In this document: positions 1 through 7,053 of the stretch, piece by piece
Layout of the letters: the number at the start of each line of letters is the position of its first letter
How positions within the stretch are numbered: position 1 is the first letter of the stretch
From: an uncultured Bacillota bacterium
GTDB lineage: Bacteria > Bacillota > JAAYKD01
Reading direction: 5' to 3'
NCBI GenBank assembly: GCA_937897315.1
Contig: CALCNS010000076.1
Location: forward strand, 1-7,053
DNA length: 7,053 nt
Made by a program: the position numbers and the translations under genes
Notes under the pieces: generated by a model
The model's input: only the letters and a program-made list of their open reading frames with translations
Database searches by the model: none
What the model was told of the DNA's origin: nothing

Positions 1-576
1 TAAGGCAACCCCGGCAGCTGGGTTGAAGTTTACCACAAAGGTCGTTCCTTCATTCGGAGCCAACCTCGTTCTGGCGATGCTGCTGACACTAATCCAAGGT
101 ATGCTTGTCGGTAAAGTCACTTTTAAGCCATCTAAGTATCCTTTCCTTTTGTTGGTTACGGTGATGAATCGACTTACGCTACTGTCTGGATTTACACCCA
201 CAGTGACCGTCTTCATATCGGTGACAGGAATTGGTGTAGCTGGACGAAGGTTCAATGTCACCTTCGTAGTCGCCATCGCTCCTTGATCCGACGTAAAGAC
301 AATATCATATGTCGCAATCTCATCACAATCCAAACCGGCACTCACGTTCATGACCACTCCGGTTTCCGCTCCAGGAGTGAGGACTCGCAGCATTGCGGAT
401 GTATCCAAAGAGGCTGCTACTCCTACATTGGCAGAAGTCGGCACAATCATCGCGGTGATGCCTGTTAAAGGATCTCCATCGGGATTCTTGGGAGAAGCGT
501 GGCGGAAGAGAATTTCCTTAGAGAATTGAGTATTCTTGCTGGCAACCAAGGTTAGACTTGCAGGTGAAGAAGCCAT
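1..576 (-). other. C-terminal part of the visible fragment: unassigned module (2160-2270) and partial NEW3/BACON-like Ig module (2271-2351)
   Basis: Residues 2160-2270 form a segment rich in beta-strand patterns ('ASLTLVAS', 'TGVVMNVSAG', 'TTKVTLNLRP') with the second cysteine, C2243, in 'GLDCDE'. I cannot assign it to a family. Residues 2271-2351 show 'SRFITVTNKRKGYLDGLKV', then 'IPWISV' (W2320), then 'LAPNEGTTFVVNFNP'. The order TVTN, then G-L-x-V, then P-W-I-x-V, then 'LAPxExTxFxVxxxP' is that of NEW3/BACON-like extracellular Ig modules, and it stops just before the final strands expected of such a domain. The reading frame is still open at base 1, so the protein continues. Confidence 0.55.
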
Positions 577-3500
577 GCCCCAAACTTTAAAACTGGTTTG
601 ACTACCAGTACCTAAGAATTTCTGATACCCAAAGGCTATGATGTTCCAGTCTCCGGCTTCACCGGTAAAGGGAGTAAAGTTGTGAGAATAATACCCTTCG
701 GCATCGGTGGTAACAAAGACGATTTCCTCGGCACTCCAAGTGAGGAAGATTTCATTGCCCTTCTCGTCTCTACCTTTGAGTGGCTCTGGTAATCTCGGCA
801 GTAATTGGAAGTCCAAGACCACTCGTTCGTTAGCAGCGGGTTGACCTCCCAATAAGAAGCGACCACTGACTCGAACCACTTCTCCTAATTTGTATTCGGT
901 TTTATTGGTTTCAACAGTCACAACGCCACTCTGCACAATGCGTATATTGCAAAGGGTACTTAACGAATCGACCCCGGCTGAACCAACCATTTCTAGCGTA
1001 TAGGTTCCGGTTTGCATGTCACCGGTAATCGGTAACGCATACTCGAATTCACGTGAGATGGAGTTGTATGCCAAATCACCAAATGCGGTTAAGGTATCTC
1101 CGCGTTTTAAGGTATAGGAAACCTGAGCATCCTGATCCGGTGTGAGCGGCAAGGCAGAAATGCTCTCGTGGAACAATTGAGCTTTTAAAGGGATGAATCC
1201 ATCATTGGTGGTGTAAAGAACGGCTAAGAAATCGCTGTCTTCTTCTTCTTTATTCGGCGATGCTTTCATGGTTAATGCTTGTTTCACGTCGATACTGGTT
1301 GTCCAAACCCGGCGTACCCCTTCCGAAGGTTTTTCAAGATTTAACACATTCATACTATCGACGAGGATTTGGAAGGTTTGAGGACCGGCTTTGTTCGGTG
1401 TCCAAGTGATGACAACCGGCACCGTGCTATATCCTCGAATACCGTCAATTTCTGCAGCAGCTACCGATTTGCCATCGACGAATAAGCCCACGCTGAAGCG
1501 TTTGAACGCGGTGGCTACGCTTTGGTTGTTCACACTGACCAAGAAGCTGACGGCTTTGCCATACTCTACATTCAATGGGGAATAGGTCACATTGCTAATA
1601 TGTAAGTTCGGATACAGAATCGAGAGTTTCGGAATCGTGATGCTCTTTTCAACGGTCTTTTCTGGGTCAATAACCGCTTTCTTAGCATCCACAATAATCT
1701 TAAAGGTGTGCTCTCCGCTCTGAGCTGCCCACTTGGCAGAAACAGTTTTCACTTCACCGGCTTTCAGTCCGTTGACCGTAATGGTCTTAAAGACCCTGCC
1801 GTCCATGGCAGCATGAACCAAGAAGTTATCGGTAATGTTGATGGTACTATTGTTGATGATTTTGGCATCAAAGGTAATGGAGGTTCCTTCGGTCAGGGTG
1901 GTTTCGGTCGGTCTCCAGGTAATTTCACCAACACTGATTTCTGGGTAAATGACTCGGAACGACTCGGTGATAATACTGAGGTTGTTATTCGTCGTGTTTT
2001 CTTCAATGAGGATGGGGTTCAGGTCGTCGACCTTGATTTCAACTTTGTGTACTCCAACTTTTGGAACCACATAGTAGTTTAAGGTCTGGCTGGCACCGGC
2101 AGCTAAAGATGGAACCACTTGGCGTCCGCGGTACTCATCGTTAATATAGATGGATACACCAAAGTTCTCTGCTACTTTGTCCCCATAGTTCTTAATCACC
2201 GCTCGGTAAGCAAAGGGTTGTTGAGTATCGAAGACCGTACCCTCTGGAACCCAAGTGACGCTTTCTACACCCACATCGGCAAAGGAGATTTGTAGGTTAC
2301 TCAACACGGCACTGCGATTGTTGTTGCCTTTATCGGTTTCTTTAAGCGTATCCAGGATATCATTGGCTACCACTTTGACGACATGTACACCGGCGGTTGC
2401 CACATAATTGAAACTGACTTCTAGAGTCTTGCCTTGGGCAATGCTTACATTATTGGCATCGACATCGATTTTGGTATAACCCATATACTGGTTATCAATG
2501 TAGAATCCTGTCAAGAAGCCAAGCTTGGCATCACCCAACCCCTTATTGCCAACGACCGCTGTGATGACAACTACGTCGCCCTCTTTGGTTTCTTCCGGTG
2601 TCCAACGAATGGACTCGACATACAAGTCTGGCCGGGTATCTCCCACTGTGATGGTTTCGGTTGCTGTTGTAATGGCATTGTTATTATCTTTGACGGTCAA
2701 TGTAACCGTGTAAATGCCGGGCAACACGTATTGAGTGGTTGCAGTCGCCCCTTCTGCTTTTTTACCGTTTCCAAAGTCCCAGCTGAATTGGATGATACGT
2801 CCATCGATATCCTTGGAAGCTGTATTATCTGCATTGGTGGCAGCAAAGCTTAGGAGTTGACCAGAATCATACTCTCCGGTCGGTTTAATGATTACCGCAG
2901 TGGGTGGAAGATTGGTCAATAACGTATCTCGTGTTCTTTCGTTATTGGTTTGATCGGTATCTGTAGTAGTGGAATCCGTAATGACGATTGCCTTCAGTAC
3001 AGGTGATGTTGGGAACGAATCCGGCACAATGCCACTAAACACGGCTTCTCCACCGGTATTGGCTGCTAACTCTACGGTTTTTGTACCAATTTTTTGGAAC
3101 ACATCATTCATCTGTAAGTAGAGTTCCACTTGACCGGTTGCTCTTGCTGCGCCATCATTTCGCAAAGATACTCTGGTTTCACCATACCGTCCAATGGTAA
3201 TCACAGAAGGTTCTGTATAAATCGCATGGATTCCCAAATTGCTTTGAGCGGTTGGTAATCCTTGAGCTCGTTCTGACGGTGAGGATACATTCCCTGCGGT
3301 ATCGACCACTACAACATGATAGAAATAAGGAGTATTGTTGGTTAATCCCATGTCGCTGTAAGCAGCACTCTTTGGCTGAGCGATTCTGTTATATGCTCCG
3401 GAAGTCCCACTTGCATCGTAGGTAAACATCGCTGCTGGCTCTGTGCTTCGCCAAACTTCATAATGCTTGACATCAGCTCCTGAGCTCCACACCAAATTGA

Positions 3501-6500
3501 GTTGAGCACCGGATGTAGGATCGGTAACTGTTACATTGGTGGGTGCTCCGGGAGGAGTGGTATCACGGAAATACTTCTTTAGAGCATTGGACTCTTGGTT
3601 ACCTTTGTTAAAGACAACCGCTTTTACCGCATATAACCCTTCTGCCAGAGCTCCTGTATTCCAGCTATAAGTAGCTACATAGGCCTCGGTACCAAAGACA
3701 TCGGTTTCTGAAGTTTCTATTCTTGTATATTGAATATCTGCTTCAGCAATGGTATGGAACTTGGTGTAGATGGCATCGGTTGGTACATCTCCTACAGAGC
3801 TAACACCAATATAGTAATAATTGAGATCAACATGATCTACCGCCACTTCGTCTTGCATTTGCAAACTGAGTTGCAAAGTTTGATTAAATCGCTGATCCTG
3901 AACAGGGCTCATGCTTAAGACAACCGGTTTACTGGTCTCTTCCTGCGGTCTTTGGTTCTCAATGACTGCCCAAGGACCCAAATTCCCCAAATCATTAATC
4001 ATCGCCACTCGATAGCTATAGGTCTGCAATGGACTAATTTTGGTATCAATATATATGTTAGAAGTCGTTCTAGCAACTTCGGTATAGGCCGTTTCCTCCG
4101 TCGAACTTATGGCTCTTTGCACCACATAACCGGCTACATCGGTTCCGGTAAACGGTTTCCAACTAATCATGAGTCTCCATTGTCCGGCATCGGCACGTAA
4201 GCCAGCGGGAGGAAGCGGAGGATTGTTGGCAATCTTCACCACTTCTGTTCGGGAAGCAAGGTTACCCACTTTGTCTCTTACGGTGACTCGTACCGTATAG
4301 AAACCATCGGGATATTTGGCAACGGGACCCTCATTGGTCACTAGCACGTCTCTGGTATTCCATGAGAGCGAACCGCTACCGGACCCAGAAGCTGCGGCTA
4401 ACAGACCGACTTCGTTCCAGGTAGCATCGCTCTTCACCGATAAGCTTCCGGTCAGAGGATCTTCAACCATGGGAATGCTTTCAAAACGATAGGTATCGAC
4501 TGCCACATTATCGGTTGCAGCCGCAAGCAAACTAATATCGGAGCGAACGGTTGCACGGTTACCCGGAGTTAAAGAAGTAATGACAGGTGGAGTGGCATCT
4601 AACCCTGGTGCGGCGATACCCACATTGGAAGGTACACTTTCGTTACCCAATGTATCAACAGCCGTAACATAGAAACTACTTTGTGCTGTTACTGCATGTT
4701 TATATAGTTGAACCGTTACTATCGCTACTGCTGGGGTTGTGTTATCCGCCGGAGTGACTCCGCTGGGTAATAAGTACACGTTATAGAAAGCGAAATCCGC
4801 TGGCATGACTGGCATCGTCCAGGTGAGTTGAACCGATAATTCACCTGGAGCTGCTTTCAAAACCGGAGCGACTGGGGCTACATTATCTGCTTTGTACACC
4901 ACATTTTGTGTCGCAAAGTTTCCGGCAGCATCTTTAACGACTGCTTTAATCGTAAGGTCGCCCTCAAGAATATATTGCTTACTATGGAAGGTAATGGTTC
5001 CGGAATCGGTTTTGCCTAAACTGACCTCTCCGTTTGAATTAACGACAAAGAACTCTGTGGAAGTAACCGCGACATTATCGGTAGCCATGACACTGACTGT
5101 GACTTCGCGACCAAGTCTTGTATTGGCTACCGGATTAAAGCCGGTGATTTTCGGCACTGTCGTATCGGCTATGGGGGTCATTGCGCCGGTTGCTGGGGTT
5201 GCATCGCTTTCATAGCCAAAGACGCTAACAGACTTTATCTGGTAGAAGTAACTCTTCGCCAACTCCACCTTCAAATCGGTAAAAGTCAATTGAGTTGTCG
5301 TAGATAGCAATTGGAACGAACCGTCTTCTCCCACTTTACGGTAAATATTGTATCGAGCTACATCAATCGGAGTTTGAACCTCCGTATAGGTGGGAGCAGC
5401 CCACACCAAAGCAACCCTCATTTGCCCGCCTGTCGCAGTTAACCCGGTGGGAGCATTGGGTTTATCAGTATTAATCTTAATCTCAATGGTGTTGGGTGGA
5501 GATTGATTTCCTGCCGCATCCCAAACAATGGCTCGTATGACATAGTCTCCCTTAACGAGTGCTGAAGTATTGAAGTCGTAACTCACCGAAGCCGATTTCT
5601 TATCTCCTGTAATGATTACTGTTGTAATGGGATGGTCCGCATAGTTGGTGTCATCTGTTCCTTTAGTTTTATAATGGAACTCCACTTTCTGCAGTTTTAT
5701 GTCATCTGTGACGGTGGCAACCAAAGTCAGTATGTCTCCGTTGCGACTGGAGGCGAGCACCCCAAATGCCGGAGCATTGTTATCGGGATCCGGTTGCGCA
5801 ATAGCCGCAATGCTTCTCTCTCCAATCAATTGATAACGATCGATTGCGGCAACTTCATAAGTGTAGATGACTTCTTTTTCTACTGCTGTATCGGTGTAAC
5901 TGCGATAATACACCTTATCGGTCAGCAGTATAAACTCACCTTCCGCTCCTGCTTTGCGATAAACGGCATATCCCGAAGCACCCTCTACCGCATCCCATGT
6001 TAATGCAACCCGCATAATATCGGGATCCGCATTCAGGTTCCCTGGGGCAGCGAGTTTGGTTGCATTCGATACAAATGTGACGCTCTTCGTTTGGATACTG
6101 GAGGAGGTCGTCAAACTAATGGTATGCTCGCCCGATGCTGTGTTGACGATATAACTCCAACCATAGCTGAAACTACCTTTGTCGTCAGCGTAGACTGTTG
6201 CAAATGGTTTTGCGTCGATGGATAAACTAGCCGATTCATATGGACGTAACCCCGTCGCAGAAATCGTCAGCTCTTTACCAGGAATGATTCCTGTAGTAGG
6301 TGTCAAACTCATCTGCAGGTTAAAGTCGCCAGGTTGTGCCGATACGACCGGTGCTGTGGTCACATTGGATGCATTGGATAAGTCGTCCAAAGCGTCTACT
6401 TTGTAATAATAGGTTTCCCCGGCGGTGACCTGATAATCCATGTATCCCATTTTCCCATCTGGCAAAACATTGCTTACCGGTGAAACATATCGATAGTATT

Positions 6501-7053
6501 GGTAATCCGATTGCCCTGGTGCTTTACGATATAGTCGGTAGTAGTATAAATCGGTATCATTAGACTTGGTCCAGCTGATGAGAATTCCACCCGATACCGG
6601 TGTCGCTGTCGGCGAAGCCACGACAGGTGGTGTTGTATCGAAAACATAATCCACATCGAACGGTAAAGATTCTAACCCGGCAGCATCTACCGCCACCAAC
6701 CGAACAGTATAAGTACCATTAAAGGTTAAACTGTTTAGGTAGATGTATTTAATATCACTGTACGTATAGGTACTCAGTTGATTTGCAGGAATCTCAGTGA
6801 AGACTCCCGTTGCCTTTGGGGCGGTGAAAACTTTGATTACTGTGACACCCACATTATCGGTCGCCTTCACGGTAATGCTGGCAGAGGTACCAAAGCGTTG
6901 ATTGGCAGCGGGACTAATAGTACTGCCGTCAATGACTGGGTTCACCGTATCGGTAAACGGGGTGGCCGTGGCGGATAATGCCGAGGATAGGTTCCCAGCA
7001 TAATCTCTTGCCTGTAATATAAAGGTATATACAATGTCGGGTGTTAAGCCACT
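1..7053 (-). CDS. Giant multidomain surface/secreted protein (FN3, bacterial Ig-like, CARDB, PKD modules); internal fragment, both ends missing
   Basis: One minus-strand frame is open across the whole window (2351 codons, starting with the codon at 7053-7051 and ending with the codon at 3-1). I translated it completely and met no stop; landmark residues placed from base positions all agree with the same frame. Module order is: partial FN3 (1-33), then Ig-like and FN3 modules alternating to 1271, CARDB (1272-1381), PKD (1382-1471), four CARDB (1472-1921), two macroglobulin/Ig-like modules (1922-2159), an unassigned module (2160-2270) and a partial NEW3/BACON-like module (2271-2351). From family knowledge, these are non-catalytic extracellular adhesion or spacer domains. 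A secreted or wall-attached stalk or adhesin is therefore inferred, but the signal peptide, anchor and any enzymatic head are not visible. There are only two cysteines (residues 2035 and 2243). It could also be the spacer arm of a protease, glycosidase or RHS protein. Start, promoter, operon partners and terminator lie outside the window. Confidence 0.96.
577..1290 (-). other. Two macroglobulin/Ig-like beta-sandwich modules (residues 1922-2159)
   Basis: The first module (about 1922-2041) has an acidic stretch 'KEEEDSD' at 1935-1941, a 'GDTLTAFG' strand, and the ending 'GTYTLEMVG'. The second (about 2042-2159) has 'NKTEYKLGEVVRVSG' (Y2054, G2057, E2058), then 'GQPAANERVVLDF', the turn 'TTDAEGYYSHNF' starting at 2115, and 'GDWNIIAFG'. 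This order (Y-x-x-G-E-x-V-x-x-x-G, a strand after 'g-x-P', 'TTDAxGxY', then 'GxW') is like MG2-type macroglobulin and related bacterial Ig-like folds. The module call rests on motif order alone. One of the protein's two cysteines (C2035) is in the last strand of the first module. Confidence 0.55.
1291..2640 (-). repeat. Four tandem CARDB modules, copies 2-5 (residues 1472-1921)
   Basis: The copies span about 1472-1587, 1588-1701, 1702-1811 and 1812-1921. Each opens with a 'D/E/N-hydrophobic-x-V/I' strand running into a W/Y-x-P motif (W1484, W1601, W1713, Y1824), giving a pitch of 117, 112 and 111 residues. Copies 2 and 3 end in the typical CARDB Asn turn (NNN at 1577-1579 and 1689-1691). Copies 4 and 5 keep the 'I-x-N-x-S' or 'V-x-N-Q-S' strand and the late 'G-x-x-x-F-x-I' strand but have lost the Asn turn. 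The family is confident for copies 2-3 and probable for 4-5. The modules run end to end with linkers of only a few residues, which suggests a stiff rod. Confidence 0.82.
2641..2910 (-). other. PKD domain (residues 1382-1471)
   Basis: The segment begins 'PPTAVI', contains the PKD signature 'WDFGNG' at residues 1425-1430, and ends with 'PGIYTVTLTVKDNN' followed by a last strand reading 'TETITVG'. These are the three classic PKD landmarks: the proline-rich entry, the W-D-F-G-[DN]-G core, and the 'G-x-Y-x-V-x-L-x-V-x-D' strand. PKD domains are extracellular Ig-like folds used in protein-protein or carbohydrate contacts, and in some proteins as force-bearing spacers. The length of about 90 residues is normal. 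It lies between CARDB copies 1 and 2. Confidence 0.92.
2911..3240 (-). other. CARDB module 1 (residues 1272-1381)
   Basis: The module opens with 'NLGIHAIYTEPSVITIG', follows with a 'VSLRNDGAARATG' strand, and closes with 'DQTNNERT', the paired Asn at 1370-1371. An 'N-x-G' strand and a terminal 'NN' turn are typical of CARDB, a beta-sandwich often found in bacterial and archaeal extracellular proteins. It follows directly on the last FN3 module and is separated from the other CARDB copies by the PKD domain. It is the most divergent of the first three copies at its opening strand, having a Tyr where copies 2-4 have a Trp. Confidence 0.78.
3241..7053 (-). repeat. Alternating FN3 / bacterial Ig-like domain ladder (residues 1-1271)
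   Basis: Seven FN3 modules lie at about residues 1-33 (partial), 139-243, 331-421, 530-629, 723-818, 943-1037 and 1164-1271. The six complete ones each carry the B-strand Trp (W161, W353, W551, W745, W965, W1189) in contexts such as LISW, LTW or LVW, and most have a late 'Y-x-V-x-A-x-D' strand. Successive Trp residues are 192, 198, 194, 220 and 224 residues apart, a two-module pitch. Between them sit Ig-like modules at about 34-138, 422-529, 630-722, 819-942 and 1038-1163. These have a 'TDNVxV'-type core (D66, D659, D848; TDDIKL and QDEVAV variants in the others) and a late 'G-x-Y-x-V' strand, often followed by 'D-x-x-GN', as in the bacterial Ig families of the Big_7 type. Boundaries are often marked by 'DTTPP'-like linkers, for example at residues 139, 630, 819 and 1164. 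The repeat is at protein level only; I see no long identical DNA repeats. Module edges are good to about 5-10 residues. Confidence 0.88.
6064..6324 (-). other. Divergent Ig-like module replacing the usual Ig slot (residues 244-330)
   Basis: This module lies between two FN3 modules where the alternating pattern predicts a Big_7-type Ig. It lacks the 'TDNVxV' core and the 'D-x-x-GN' ending. Instead it opens with 'PGKELTISATGLRPYE', continues with a 'DDKGSFSY' turn and ends with 'SGEHTISL'. This resembles Ig/IPT-like sandwiches with a 'G-x-x-v-x-v-x-G-x-g-x-x-P' opening, an 'aDakGsF' loop and a 'G-x-h-t' strand. It is about 87 residues long, which suits one beta-sandwich. No catalytic residues are recognisable. 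The family assignment is by motif resemblance only. Confidence 0.6.

Noticed and set aside
636..866. Minus-strand open frame of 76 codons (and a similar one of 60 codons at 6474-6656)
   Set aside because: Both are out of frame with the continuous 2351-codon frame that runs through the same bases, and neither yields a recognisable domain.
1231..1248. Short TCT/TTC repeat on the plus strand, considered as a phase-variation tract
   Set aside because: It is only three to four trinucleotide units, encoding a short Glu/Asp stretch. Changes by whole units would keep the frame, so it is not a convincing switch.
1708..2082. Plus-strand open frame of 124 codons
   Set aside because: It is antisense to CARDB copies 3 and 4. 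The product is low-complexity and Gly/Asn-rich, as expected from the complement of Thr/Val-rich codons. No family is recognisable.
2434..2853. Plus-strand open frame of 139 codons, the longest on that strand
   Set aside because: It lies antisense to the junction of the PKD and second CARDB domains. Its product has no recognisable domain, while the minus frame there gives clear PKD and CARDB motifs. It is a shadow of the real gene.
5632..6003. Plus-strand open frame of 123 codons
   Set aside because: It is antisense to an FN3-Ig pair with clear motifs on the minus strand; nothing supports a separate gene.
4505..6860. The same 10-base string (acattatcgg) at 4505-4514, 5072-5081 and 6851-6860, considered as a possible DNA-binding or recombination site
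   Set aside because: All three copies are in the same codon register and encode the conserved Thr-Asp-Asn-Val core of the Ig-like modules, so protein-level conservation explains them.

Overview
The window lies entirely inside one very large protein-coding gene on the minus strand. Read from base 7053 down to base 1, a single frame stays open for 2351 codons. It has no stop codon, no identifiable start and no frameshift, so both ends of the gene are outside the window. I see no second gene, RNA gene, mobile element or CRISPR array, and no gap without coding sequence.

The protein is a long chain of beta-sandwich modules, numbered here by residue of the visible fragment (residue 1 = bases 7053-7051, residue 2351 = bases 3-1). 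Residues 1-1271 are a ladder in which fibronectin type III (FN3) modules alternate with bacterial Ig-like modules. There are seven FN3 modules, the first cut by the window edge. One Ig slot, at about 244-330, holds a different kind of module. Residues 1272-1921 hold five CARDB modules, with a PKD domain between the first and second. Residues 1922-2351 hold four less certain modules: two resemble macroglobulin/Ig-like sandwiches, and the last is a partial Ig-like module of the NEW3/BACON kind that runs off the window.

No catalytic motif is visible. The composition is rich in Thr, Val and Ala, with only two cysteines in 2351 residues. This fits a secreted or cell-surface stalk, adhesin or scaffold, or the long non-catalytic arm of a larger enzyme or RHS-type protein. 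The signal peptide, the anchor and any functional head would be outside the window.

The organism is a bacterium with moderate GC content, about mid-40s percent by eye. FN3, Ig, CARDB and PKD strings of this kind are common in Firmicutes (Paenibacillus, Brevibacillus, various Clostridia) and also occur in other environmental phyla, so the assignment is tentative. No defence system, biosynthetic cluster or other multi-gene system is visible; the interest here is the architecture of one giant protein.
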